Below are positions 23,423 through 37,406 of a stretch of DNA of 64,000 bases, piece by piece. How positions within the stretch are numbered: position 1 is the stretch's first letter; each line of letters starts with the position of its first letter. Source of the DNA: Taeniopygia guttata (lineage: Eukaryota; Chordata; Aves; Passeriformes; Estrildidae); NCBI RefSeq assembly GCF_048771995.1, contig NC_133026.1:121064501-121128500 (forward strand), given 5' to 3'. The position numbers were made by a program, and so were the translations under genes. The notes below the pieces were generated by a model that worked only from the letters and a program-made list of their open reading frames with translations, was not told the origin of the DNA and ran no database searches.

Positions 23423-26400
23423 TGTGTCATTTTTCCTCCCCCTTTTATTTAGAGTACGACCTCTCTAATATTAGATAGTACAAGTATTTAGAAAGTGTAT
23501 TGACTAATGCACACAAAACAAGAAATCTGATTTCCATCTCCTTTTCAGAGTCTTTCTTACTACTAGAAGTCCTCAGATTCTTTGGTTTTTTTCCTAGGGA
23601 AGATATAATCTCCCACATGTTTATCTTCCCACTTTAGAGTCTTTACCACTACAAAAGTCTGTGGGCTGAGGAGCCCAGTCTCCTTCAAGGAAGATAAAAT
23701 CACTTACACTGTCATTTTTATAGCTGTTCTCTCTGTTTCTGAAGGGCTGCCCCCTTATACAGACGACCTCTCACTCCTAAAATAATTTGTGACACATTTT
23801 TCATTTCTGTTCTGTGGCTGGTAATTTTTATTGCCTTCTCTCTCTCACCCATTACTTTTGGAAAATGAGTTGTTAAAAGTCAGTGTCACAATTAGTAGCA
23901 ATCTCATTGTCCTGCAATTTAATACTGATAAGCTTCTTCCTGTCTTTGGGTTTTTACTTTTGCTACAAAGTGGAGCATATAAAACATATATGATACCAGC
24001 ATAAAGAAAGGTGGCAAACTTAAAAAATAAAAATTAAAATTAAGTACTGTCCTCCAATATTTGTACAGAAATATTTTTACTCTCATACTAAATATTAAGT
24101 GTTATTGTTTCTTTTTAGGATTTATTCTGTCCTAACTAGGTATCTGGAGATTTTCATATAATCCAAAGGGAACCAAGACATACTTTTGAACTGAAAATTA
24201 ATTCATACTCTGATATGAAGTTATGAAACTTCATAGTAAAGAAAATCCTCTACATTATTATCTAACCATAGCTTTTTTTCTCTCCCCAAATTGATTCAAG
24301 ATGCATTTTATCCCATTTTTCCAAGGGGCAGAGCAAGAATATATGCCATTAGAATAGCTGTTGATACCATAAAGCCATCAAATAAAGAACATAATTTCAA
24401 GCTAAACAGTGGAATCCTGTCACAAACTAAACACTCCATCTGGTGCCATTTATCTGAAATAACTTCTTCAAGGCACCACTCCCATGAAACATACAAACTT
24501 CAAACAACATTATTTTACTACAAATATGGGCTATAAAACTTGATAGAAAAAAAAGGAAGCCATAAAGCCCGCAAGTTCCTTCTGAGCCTGAGCTAGAATC
24601 CAGATCTTCCTGAATTAAGTCACTTTCAACATGCTGTAACAGATGACTGAAGGTCCCAGTAGATGTAAATTTTATTTTCATAATTCATTCTCAGCTTGGC
24701 TGAGAGCAAAGTAGCCACCTCCACATTTTTGGCAAGAAAACTTTCTTTACTGGAATAAAGGTCTGCCTCTTCAATGGGGTGTTTGGCGAGAGACCAGGAA
24801 AAAATAATATTTGATTTCCCTTACACTTGACTTCCTCTTTGTTTTTTATTTTCAAGCTTTAGCAAGAACACTGTCTTCCTCCTTCAAATCCTCCAGTCCA
24901 GCTATAAATGCTCTGTTAGCTCCTTTTTGATCCACTCACATACCAAATATTTTATATCTGCTTTACAAATATTGTATTTTTAATGACACAGAAACCTGTG
25001 AGGATTGGAAGTCCTTTTTTTTCACCTCAACTTTCCAGTTTACTAGCAACTGAAATTCTTTTACCCACGGGAAGATTATTATGCCAACATCATAAACTTG
25101 CATTTTATTTTCCAGCATAACAATGACTTTTCTTTTCTTTTACAAGATTTTAAACATTTGGCAAAAGTCTCTGGTCAGTATATCACTCTTGTCCCTACAG
25201 TGTCTTTTCCTTGAGTATTTTTCTATACTAATTGTGAGCCAATCTATGCTGTAGACCTTTTCTTCCCACTAACCAAATTTATCCTCACCACAGACAGCAT
25301 GATAGCCCTTCCACAGTAGAAACCTTTGTATTTATTTGTATTATAAAGAAACGTGAAGGTGTGGCTATAATAATTCAGCCTTCATAAACTAAACATGAGT
25401 GCTGTTCTTGTACTAACCTGAAAAAAAGCACAAAATATTTTTCATAACTGAAAAAATTGTTCTGTGTACATTGGTTTTTACACGAGTCTGAGCAAAAAAA
25501 GAAATACTTAACTACTCAGATAGCAAACCTCTCAAATGAAGAACATGAGATCTCTGTAGACTTTTACAGAACACCCCAAACATACTGCTATCTACAACAA
25601 ATTTCCCCTGACACAGATCATCTGCCTCATTTCCCTCTGAAATAGAAACTGAAAAAAACCCTAATGGAAATTCTCTGGTGTAGGAGACTAAACTAAGGAA
25701 TTTATGGTCTGTTTGGAGCTTGAAAGAAGCCATGTTTTACCTGCAAGTCATGAAAGGGAGTAGACTTGGAGAGGAAGAATTTACCTACTATGCTAAAACA
25801 CTTTATGTGTTGAACCTGAATGAGAACAAGTTCCTGAAACCTGCAATTTTCACAAGGGCCTGTTATTCACAACATTACAGTGAGGATGGTTAACAAAAAC
25901 TCATCTACGAAGTATGGAAAGTGTGAAAATTTAAGCAAAACCAACAACAGCAACAAATAAAAAAAACTTTTGAGAATGTTGCAACAAACTGAGCAGAGAG
26001 TTTTATATTACATTACCATTCTCAACTTTACCTCATACAATCTATAATAGAGAAGAGTAAATTTGCTATTAGGCAACTCCATGGTGCTACAGGGGAATTA
26101 CATATCATAAAAAAACTAATAGAAATTTTAATAGTGTTGACGTATCAAAACCAATTTTAAAATGCTTATAACTGTATTTTAAATTCCATAGTACTTGCAG
26201 GGATATATCAAAGTTTTTAACAGAATGAGATGCTGAGGGAAGCTCTCAAGGGTTCCTGGAAGCATCTTGTTAAAATTCTGTCACCAAATTGAAGGGAAAT
26301 TGAGATTAATTTTAAAGTCTCTAATGCAATTCATACTTTCTCTGAGTAGAAAAAAACATCCCCACTAGAACTGGTCCTGGTAGTCATGAAAACAACTAAC

Positions 26401-29400
26401 AAACAGTAATTTATTTTGCTTTTGGAATGCACAGCACTGGTCCCAGTTACATTATCAAAATGTCTTGGGGATGCTATAAGTCAGGCACCTACAAGGAGCT
26501 TGTGGAGTTTGTTTATCTTTCATGGGTAAACTTATCAGTAGATTTTCTAGTCTAACTTCTTGAAGTATGAGGATAGTAGGTAGTTGTAGGAGAAAATGTA
26601 GGTTTGCTGCCTGATGGTCATAGAATGAGAAGATTCAATGCATTAGAACATTGTCTCCTCAATGCATCTGAATATACATCTTAAAGACTTTGTGATTGAA
26701 CTTCATGCTTTCATTCAATTTTACTGTGTATTCTACTATGCCTTTTATCTATACAGAAGGAGGACTTGTGTGAAAATTTAGGCTTCATCCCTGTAAACAC
26801 AGAGGCACTTAAAAAATGGAATAGTTCCATTACTTTCTGAGAGACCAGAAGAATGTATTTGAAGTGAAACATTCACATCTACAGCTGCAAGAAGGAAGTT
26901 TAATGAAAGTATTATGGTCAAGCATTATATCTGATTCAGCAGAAAAGACTACATCCTGCCATAGAAGTTGTATGAAATTGGAACTTAAAATTTGCCTGCT
27001 GTTTTTCCTCAGTACCCATATAATCCTAGCTCTTGACAGACCTCATACACCATTCTAAACCTTAGAGATTGCTTTGTTTTTCACAGGTTCTGTCAATATG
27101 AAAACACCAGTGGTGGAATTATATTTTTCCAACTAACCCAATTTTTCTATAACTTTTTTTTTTTTTTTTGAGCTAAGGGAAAGTGTGAACAGTTTAAAAA
27201 AAGTTTAAAGCATAAGCAAGGAAGAATAGTTTAGAGGAAAACACTACTAAGCCAAGATCAATAAAGTACCCTTAACAGATGACGTTCTTATAACAAAACC
27301 ATAGATGTTAAATATTTACTCTTAGCATAAAACTCACAAAGTGTACCCTGAAGTTACTCATCAGCCCATATTTATATTTTTAAGTCGTTCTGCAATATTG
27401 TAAGAAATTTAAAAAGACAATATATGAGAAGGGGAAAAAAAAATACACCTTGAAACTGTAGAAATCTATGTGTCCTTGGCCACTGAAACTGTTCTGGTAA
27501 AATTAGGTAGGCAAAACTCAAAATGTGCATTTAAATAATGTATTTTTAAAATATTTCCTAATACTGTTCCTATTATGCATTTGTAATAGGCAGAAGGCAC
27601 AATTTATTATTTATGACAAAGGCAAGACAATCCCTTTGAGTAAATAACATAAAACTATGGTTCGTTTCTCTCTCAGAAATACATAGGTATGTTTCACATA
27701 GGATTTTAGTAGTGGCTTATTCCAACATTTGCACATTGTGATGAAACTCTGTAATTTTATTTAGATAATTTTCACAAAAATGTAGTAAATGTTTAGATTT
27801 TTCGGCTGTACCCAACTTGAATATTGATAACAATTTGGCTTTTGACTTTAATGGCAGTGAATTAATGACATATTAGAGCTTACACAAATGAACATATAGC
27901 ATCTGAGAAAACTGGAGCTTAGTCTGCCAGTCTGAACATTGTCTTGTTACCTTTGTGCATTAAATTATGTTTTAAGTACCTGACTACATAGCACTATTTT
28001 ATTAGTTAACTAATAATATAACAATATATTTTTAAAGAAGTGTTAGCTTTAGACTGAGTAAAGTTCAAAAGGGAAAAGAATGAAAATAATAGAATACCTT
28101 TTTTTCAGGGTTTTTCCTTTGTCACACCACAATTAGAGATTAAGCATGTTTAACTGATCATATTTTGGTACTAGCACTGCCTTATACATCTGTAATACAC
28201 TAGCAATGTAAAATTATTTCATTTTTCCAATTGAATGAAATTATAGGAATTTTCATTCAATAACAGTTTCAGCTGATAACCCTGGGCCATGCATGACCAC
28301 AATACATCTCTTCTTCTCCTAGTTTAAAGAAGGTTAGACCTTGTACAGACAGTCTTCAGATGTTCACCATATGTAAAAAAACCTTCAAAGTAAATGATGT
28401 ACAGCAATGGTCAGTCCTAAAGGGAGAACAATATGCTAACACTACTTTGACAAACCAAATTTTAATTTTACAGGTTCAAGTAGATGTGACAACAGAAACA
28501 CAAGTCTGTTTCTCGTATCAGTTCTCCATAGGCTTCACAATCATCATCAAAAAGCACTGTAGTCTTGAATCCATGTTTCGGACTTTCAGAGGAATCTTTC
28601 CCTTTAGATGTCAAAATACAAGTTACAAATACACTGATCCATGTGACCTTATTTTCCATAATTTGCAATTCTACCTTTCACCAACATATTTTTGTCTCTT
28701 CACATTTTCCTCCACAACAGGCAACAACTTTAATTATTTTAAGAAAAAATTGCACATGTGCAAACAGTCAAATATCAGACCTACCTATACAGATGATTTT
28801 AACAGCAGCCAGTAAATATTATTATATATTTGGTAGAAGCTGCAGAAAAGTGCAGCATTTTAAGCAGCAACTATGGTCCCACCAAGGAATGTCGTTTTTG
28901 GCATGAGATGTATGGCATAAAGCATCCTGTCTCCAGAAACAGGAGTAAACTATTGGTGAAATGGTACCTCAGAGCTAACGAGTATTAGCTATCTCAAACC
29001 TTTACAACTATCAATCAGAAAATGGAAATCAACAACCAAAGGCAGATTCTATAGGTATCCTAACATCCTGTAGTTTCAAACACTTCCAAAGAGTATTGGA
29101 ATTTCAAAAATAGGCATTTATACAGCTATGCAAAACTAGGCTATGATGTTCATACAACAAATACAGCAAAGCTGTTATAACTTTCTTGATGCTGCTTAGC
29201 CCAGAAAACATGTTTGTTTCATCCTAATATAATTATTATGATTTAATTAGTCTGAGAATTTAAGGCTCTCCTGCAGTTGAAGTGGTCCAAGAACTAGAGA
29301 GTAGCCTGTAAAACTGGAGATGCAAAACCTTTGTGTGGATGGAGAATTTTAGAATTATTGTCACTCTCTATAACATTTAAAATTTGTTTCCATTCAGTAG

Positions 29401-32316
29401 AAATTTATTCTTGACAAATAACAGCCCTAAAAAAAGAATTGAGAGACCAAAACTGAGCTTCTTTGGGCTTGAAATTTGGCAAAATTCTTTTAAGATCACC
29501 CTTAGGAACACGTGTGGTGATGTTACTCCATGCGGCCCCAAGCAACCACTGAGAGATTTGTTATTTCGCTTTAGGCTCTCCTCTTTTTTCTGGAGATTGA
29601 ATTTTAAAGATGAAAACATTATAGTTTAAGGACAAAGGTTCAACCTGAACATCCAGTTTCCCTGTGGGTTTTATTGAAATTGTTTTTGTGATCTTGTGCC
29701 TAAAAATGAATTGAATGCAACACAGCAGGCACTGGGTAACACAATACTGACATTCAAAAACAATTAAAGTGGCCCCAGCTTTATTAATAACCAGGGAATA
29801 TTGTGTTTTCTAAAACAGATGCTTTAGTTATACCACAGAAATTTAATACAAAGCAGTTGTTATAGAATCAAGGCATATGGTTTATAATGGTGCAAATTAC
29901 CAATCATTTTCTTAATTTAATTTGTTTGACCATTCACTCATAGTCTTTCAGAAGCTATATTAATTATTTAAGCATGAGATACCTGATAATAACTAATTTC
30001 TCATGAATACAAGTCACAGAAATAGATGTTTTGATGGGTAGAGTAGATTTATCCCATGTACCGAAGTGATAAATGAATTTAAGCTAGATAAGGCCACAAC
30101 TCTTCAAGGTATTTGAAGGCAGAAAAATTCAAAGACCAGTGAAATTTTATGTAATCAAAATCCACAAGAGAAAATAAACAAAGCAAGACAAAAATTCTCT
30201 CATTTTTTTTTAAATACTACTTAAGCAAGATTGTGTTTGAAAGTTGGAATTCCTGGCATGTTTCCCCAGATGCATTCTGCAAATATATTCCTACTTCAAT
30301 AAAAGAACACTTCACCCACTAACCCATTCACAACTACACCTATCCTGCTGTCATGCTTCCTTAGATAAGTTGGTATCTTCAAGAGACAATCAAAATATTT
30401 TGGAAGGTTTGCTAGCACTTAATTAAAAATGTATCTCTGTACAGTCCTTGTATTTGCATAAGACCTGTATCACTGTTCTCTATAATTCTCTTCCATAGCT
30501 TCTTTGTTTCTCACATCAAGCCTAAACTTCTGTCCTTGGCCTTCAGCTGGTTTTTTTTGTCATTCATTACAGCCTGCCTCAGCCTCTCAGCTACTCTTTC
30601 ATAGCTTCTGTGTACCTGTTTGTCCTGGAATCAGCCCTGGGTGCTATTTATGATAACTAAAGTAGCTTTTAAAAATTAATTTTTCTGTCCACTAAGGCTA
30701 ATTAACTTCAACAATGATAGTGTTGCCTGCTCAGATGAAAACACAGCAAAATGCTTTGCATTTTGGGGTGGATTTGTTTGATCTGCATATTTAGACTGTA
30801 AAATCCTCATGGCAGGAGCTCTGTCTCCATCTCTTCCTGATTCTGTGAAGCAGCACAATGCTGACACCTAGCAAATAATTTTTTATAAGAATAATAAGCT
30901 ATGTTTTGCCAGGCATGATCTAATGGTGTCCTTTATAAGGTTATGCGGCAAGTATGAGACAAAAGGTACTTTTTTCTTGAATGAGGATGGTTTCTCAGAA
31001 ATATTCACATTTTTAATGGTAAAAAATGTCCTCTTATTTTTTCATTTAAACAAACTTCTTTTTCAGACTAAAGCTGTTTAAACAATACAGCTGACCTGAT
31101 TCTCACCTCAGATAACTGGCAAAAGAGGCACTTTCAAATCTGGGACTTCAAAGTGTTCCAGAAAAACCTCACATGGTTTGCTGCTCACATTTAAAGGTAA
31201 ATTAGACCATTAAAAAGGGCTCTAAGCACAGGGAACTCAGAACCTAAAGTTAAAATAGTGATAATTAAACCATTATAATAACAGTAAAATTCTTCCTCAT
31301 TGATTCTTGGGCTTTGCACCTTTTGACTGCCTGTGACTGTTCAAGATAATAAAGTTAAGTACATCCATACGTATTTGGAAAATGTGGGCCTAATTTTATG
31401 TTATGTTTTACAGCACATGGTGGACGTTTTTCAGTGCTGAGACATCCTTTTCCTTCCCAGAACCCAAACTCTCTATGTGTACATAAAAATTATTAATTAT
31501 TTTCCCTAATCTGCTATTAATGTGTGAGATATCTAAAAAAATAAACCCTTTAAAAACCTGTCCCGAAAAATATTCCACATATCACTGCTAGAGGCACAAA
31601 ATACCTGAGGAAAGGCTGCTCATCAAGAGTCCTTGCTTTACTTTTGAGGGTTTGCTGGTTTCCTCTGCTCCTACACAGCACTCAGGAATCTGCCCCACAG
31701 CAAAGCTCACCCTGCCCTGCCAGCCAGTGAATCCATGCCATGGGAGAATTCACATGTGTATGAAAACATTTGTTGGAAGAGGTTACACAGCTGATAGCAG
31801 AAGCAGGGAAAAACACAAATGTCCCTTTGTTCAGCCAAGGAGTTTGCCAACCTTCCTGTCAATTGCACCAGTTCTTGTACTATTTGTAGGCAGTTACTGA
31901 CAGCTGCCATTGATATATTTGTTTACACACAAGTACATATAAATCAATAATAGGAAAATAAGAATAAAGACATTGTCACTGTCAAGACAAAAATTTGCTT
32001 TATTCTTGACTTCTAAAAGTGCTAGGTCAGTGAAATAGCATAGTTATGTTAAAAATTTCTTCCCAAATATTTTATAGTATTGCTTCAGAAGATAGTAATA
32101 ATCAGAGAAAGCCTAGAGCTACCAACCACCATTATCATCTTAGCACAGCAGCTAGTTTCACAATGATGGACTCAATAAAACCAAGTCTGTCAGAAGTATT
32201 TTTAAGAAAAGCATTGACCAGACATAACGTTTCCCATCCACACACAAACTGTTCCTTCATCATGCAAAGATTTTTTCATACAGACAGCTATTTGTATATA
32301 TTGTAGCCTTCATACA
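23423..32316. other. AT-rich non-coding DNA, no gene recognised
   Basis: Nine kilobases with no repeat family recognised. A T-run lies near 27153-27169. Two minus-strand open segments with splice-like edges (28472-28601 and 31711-31910) are listed as findings. The 151-codon plus-strand frame at 28360-28815 overlaps the first of these and shows no domain. Confidence 0.5.
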
Positions 32317-32346
32317 TATGTATGTATGTATGTATGTATATATATT
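32317..32346 (+). repeat. (TATG)n microsatellite
   Basis: About five to six TATG units grade into TATA. Confidence 0.92.
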
Positions 32347-35300
32347 ATTAATTTCAAACCTGAGAAACACTTCTTCATATGGAGGAAGACACATATTTTT
32401 TACCAGAAGTTGTGAAGTATTAAGTAAAACACTCAAACAAGTAAGCCTTGGCTCACTCACAAAAATGTGAAGGATGAGCCTGTTCTTGGAACTTGTATGA
32501 AGTTTTCTGAAGGCAATGAAAAATCTCATATTAATTTTTCAGTGTGCTTTTCACAATTCTTTTCACCATTCAAGCATGTTATCCTCAGACCCATACTGAA
32601 ATATTTTTGGTGCTAAGCATACTTTAGATTTTGCTCTGAATTAATTGACGATATGTGAAGAAGTCAGGAGACAAAATTATTTACAGTGTTTAACTGAACA
32701 CTGCTAGGTGTAATTACTTTTTCTATTTGTACTCAGAATTTTATATCTCTACTTGTAAACTTGTCCAATAAATTGCAATGTTACAATATGGTTATAAATA
32801 GTAAGTTCATCAAATGAATTTTGGATTGAGCCCAAAAGCCAAATCAATAGACTGCTCAATAGGAGCAGTCATAAACATGCAACAGATCTTTTTCTTACTT
32901 ACCAGTGATCTCACACAACAACTGAAATGATGATTAATGACAATTTCTTATTCTAATGTGCTGAATGCCTGTCTGGAAAGCATTCACTTTACAATGGCTA
33001 ACTTGGGTATTTATCTGGACTTTTACCTCTTTCAGAGATAATGAGGTCATACCTAAGCTAATGACCAACTATCTCCTGACTGAATTCTTCAAGGGTAAAC
33101 AAAGCAAAAGGAGCCAGTGTAACAACTGGAAAGAATAGCAAGTGTCCATGGTCGGTGTTTATAAAGAAAATAAGCAAGCACGCAAAACTGCAGGGTGCTG
33201 CTCCCTGTTTCTCCTGGCCCTAGTCACCTGGGCTCCTCCACAGAAGTCTCTGCATATCTCTTTATACTGGATAAAAAAATAAATTATTCAGAAATTCCTG
33301 AGAGTGTCCTTTGTGAAGGTTGAGTTCCCTGGCTTCTCTAGTTCACCATCTGTAAGCCTCTGACAACCAACTCAAGAACCCAAAACTGGAATGAGGGGTA
33401 AATTTATTTGGGCTGTCATGCACGGACTGAACCAGTCAGGCTCCTGATCTGTCTGTCCTCAAATTATGTAAACATCTCTAAAACTGAAGCTGTACTCTCA
33501 TGTGCCTGAACACTTTGAATAGCGGGCAGGGTTTACACAAAGGAAAAGAATGAGGTTCCAGATGGAAGTATTGCAAGTGTTATTAATTTCAGTGGGAAGC
33601 TTATATAAGTGGAGCTAGAGTAGGCATTGAATTAGAGATGAAATAATGAAAAATGACAGCAGAAAATGAATGGAGACAACAGGAAGAAAACACTGCAGAA
33701 AATAAAATGAGTGGAGAAAGCTATGTTAAGAAGACCATAATTTGCAAAGCACAAATTTTTAAAAAAACTTATATTCAATACAAACAGGTTAAAAGTGGAC
33801 ACAAGACTGTTAAATGGGAGTTTTGATAAGAGATCTGATATCGTAGGAGGTTGAATGATTCCTAAAAGGAAAATGACCTCTGATTAGTAGGAGGCAACAC
33901 AAGCTGAGGGAAAAAAAATGAGGGGGCTAAGGGCTGGAGAACAGTACACAAATCACAAAAGAAAAAGAGGAGTAACAGAAATGAGGGATGAAAGCATGAC
34001 TGTGACAGCTTGAACTCTGGGTGTGACAGGGAGCTGCTGGGCACCTAATGCCGTGAAAATGAATTATAAGGAGAGTGCTTTGCATAAAATGAAGAGACAA
34101 ATATATAGATGAAGATAACAAAGAAACATAAGAGATAGTTTATTTATAAATCTAATTATTTAAAATGTAGGTTTAAATTTTGCACAAAATATGCATTTTT
34201 TTCTCAGATATTTAGCAATAACATTTCTACACAAACTAAATACATCACAAAACTTGTTCCTATCAAAATATTTTTCTCAATTTTATTTAAGTAGAGAATT
34301 TTTTCATACTAATACCATTTAAAAATAAAGAGGAAGGTTGTCCAAGGAAGAGGAATTTCAGGAATTTTAAGATACCTTTAAAAATCAAAGATTTTATTAA
34401 GACTGAATTTATAAATAATAAATCCAGAAAACAGCAACTATTTTGTTACTTTAAAAAATAAATTTAAAAAATCTCTAATTACAGTGAATTCTTTTTCTAA
34501 AGAAAGTATTCCTTTAAATAATAGTCAAATCAAAGAAACGTGTCTCTCCTTTGTGTCTTTATAATGTAAGGGAAATATGAGTCCCTCATATACTAGGTTT
34601 AAGAATACTACATCAACTTATACTTCACCTTAATTATTAGGAATTACTTTTGTAATTCAGGAGTCAAGTGCTTATCTTAAAAACAGGCATATACTTCATG
34701 ATGGTTGGAATGCAACTTATAAACACCAGGTCAAAATTATCACTGACATGGACCTTTCCCTTCTTTAAAATAAATCTGGATTACTTTGGTGTTCTTTCTC
34801 CACCTTTGCTACTCATGCTCCTTGATGAAGGGAGGCTATCTTGCTATTTGACTGTGGAGTGCCAAGTGCAGGGAGAATTTAGCCTCACTTGGAGCATCTA
34901 AAATCAAAAAAATATTGAAAAGAAAATCATCAAGATGATGTTCAAAGCTGTCCAGAAATGTCCTATTCAAAAGAGCTGTGAATAACAAATATTGACTTGG
35001 TGTATTCCAGATAAATCAGAATAAACCCATTGTGCTGTGTAACATTAGGATAAAAAACAACAAACCCTTCTGCTGAAAATGGATCCAGACTAAAATCGAA
35101 GGATCCATTTCTTTTCTTCACTGTCATAATCTAGAATCAGTCCTAATCCCAAATCATAAATTTTTATTATTGTCATATTTTTGGATATTAGCCACCTCAG
35201 CATATTTTTAACAATCATGAGTTGTGAGATTGGTATTTCAGCATGCAGTATATCTGTATAATTGCAATTTATACTACACTTTTCAATTCCTAAATTGAAC

Positions 35301-37348
35301 TGGAAACCTCTGTGGAATTGTTTATGCAAAATTCCATAAATTTTTAGACTTTTTAGTTAGATTATTTAATGTTTTCCAAACAAGAACTTCCTAGACATTA
35401 TCAAGAGAATTTTTAGGGAAAAAAATCCCCACAAGAAATTAAAAAAAATATGTATTTCATTGGGTTGTTGTTTTGGTTTTTTTTTGTAAGATAAAGATCT
35501 TTAACTCTGTTAAAGTACAAAGGAAAAATAATTTCTGCCAAAACTTTGCCACTGTGCTGAACAGCCATCTGTATATTAATAGGTGCCAGTATCCTTCTGT
35601 TGTAAGTAAGCTGTGAACTGAAATTAATAGCAATTTATACTGAGGAAGTTATCAATAAATAAACTGAGCTATATGAATAATTTTATATAGAGGTGGAAGT
35701 GAAGAAGTGCAAGAACAAGGAAGACCTAATAGTTTATAGAACTTGTTTTCTTCATCTTGCTGAAATCCCCAAAATTATTTTTCTGTGAAGGACAAATAAA
35801 AAGACAAAGCCAGAGTCATAGTATAAGAAATGTCTATTAATTTATAATGTAGTACCTAATGGCATCAGTGGATGGTAACAGCAGGGCTTAGAGCCTTGTG
35901 AATTATCAAAAAGGGTTAGTTTTTCCACTAACGTGTGCCTGAATAAGCAGTGGTGGAAAGCTGAAGAAAAATCTGGAAGTCTCTGATCTCAGGTTACCAG
36001 AGTTCTTTTCTTTAAAGACTTACTTGACCTTATGACAGCATGTCAGCAAATTAGATGTAGGTAATGCTGTTCCCAAGAGCTCTAATTATGGTTCATATGT
36101 ATATTCTGTGGTTCATTAAAAAAACATGCATTATAACTGCCCTACTGTACACTAATTTGCATACACATCAAAATAGAATCTGTACAACCAGAATCTGCAG
36201 AATGGCTTTAATTTTTCTAAATCATTTAGATATTTCATAAATTCTCCTAACTATCATTCATTGTTGACATGCATTTCTTGAACTGTCTGAACAAGGATAA
36301 TTTACATTTGTTTTTGGAAGTGGCTAACACAGATAACTGGTCTGCTTGAGAACATCTAATAAAATGAAATATAATTCTTTTAAAAAATAACTGAACAGAT
36401 TGCCCTAGGTGTGACATCTGTGGAGGACAATGAGAATACAGTAATGAGAATGGCTTATGCTTGCTATTCCTCATTCACACTGAAAACTTGTCATAAAAAT
36501 GGATTACCTGCAGTTCTGTACTGTTTGCAATTCTTGTCTTGTCATGGTAATAAGACATTAGAAGTTTAATGTATCCTGTGAAATACAATAGCATATAGAG
36601 ATGTGTAGATATAAAAATATTTGCTACCTCAACTTCTTATCTTTTACTGTGTATATCTCAGGTTGACAAATCAACATGCTATCTACTGCTTTCAGGCTTC
36701 TGGGAAAAACAGTACATGCTTGCAAGGACCACAGATATCTTCCTTGACAAAAGGAAAAAGCCATGCTGAAGGTGATAAAGATCTTGGGTGGGTGATAATA
36801 CCATGAACTGGGGTTACCTAGCTGATGGTAGTGTGTTGTATTAGTAGCCCAACTGCTCTTCACTTTTACTAACTCCAAAGTAAAATCTGCAAGCTACTGA
36901 GTGCTTCTCAAAATGTAATGTCAGTTCCTGCCTTCCAGTCACCACAAGGAGACCCTCTGCAATTTGTCAAGACAGCTTTGTATTCAGCTTATTTATTAAT
37001 GAAAATTGAGGACTGAACCAAATCAAACTAAGGAATCTGAGGATACAAAATAAAAAAAAAAAAACAAGAGATGCTCCATATTACATTGTAACTCACATGG
37101 CATTAGATTTGAAGGGCCATACCTTAAACACACACTTCAAAGCTGATGGAAAGGAGTGCAGAATTGTAGAGGAAAGCCATATCTCCCCCTCCCCTTCTCA
37201 CCTCTACCTCCCCTTACTAAGGTTTGCAAACTAGGATGCTGCATTTTCTGTCACCACTACTGTGTTGCCTGTGGGTATTCTGTTTAGAGACTGACACTGC
37301 AGTTACTTAAAAGACTTTTAAATTAACATTAGTAAGACTGGACTGAGC
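32347..37348. other. AT-rich non-coding DNA, no gene recognised
   Basis: Five kilobases of low-GC DNA. Short A-runs occur near 37052-37064. No exon, repeat family or CpG cluster was seen. Confidence 0.6.
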
Positions 37349-37406
37349 CCATAGCTATCAACACCTACATTTGGTGTCCATAGCTATCAACACCTACATT
37401 TGGTAT
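37349..37406 (+). repeat. Tandem duplication, 29-bp unit x2
   Basis: A 29-bp unit beginning 'ccatagctatcaacacctac' is present twice head to tail (37349-37377 and 37378-37406) with a single difference near the end. The two copies touch, with no spacer, so it is a simple duplication and not a CRISPR-like arrangement. Confidence 0.93.

Noticed and set aside
28360..28815. 151-codon plus-strand frame, the longest ATG frame outside GC-rich DNA
   Set aside because: It has no recognisable domain or good splice context, and this length is possible by chance in 64 kb of AT-rich DNA. The minus-strand block beneath it looked slightly better and is reported instead.
37349..37406. CRISPR-like pair of 29-bp repeats
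   Set aside because: The copies are contiguous without a spacer in vertebrate DNA, so it is a plain tandem duplication.
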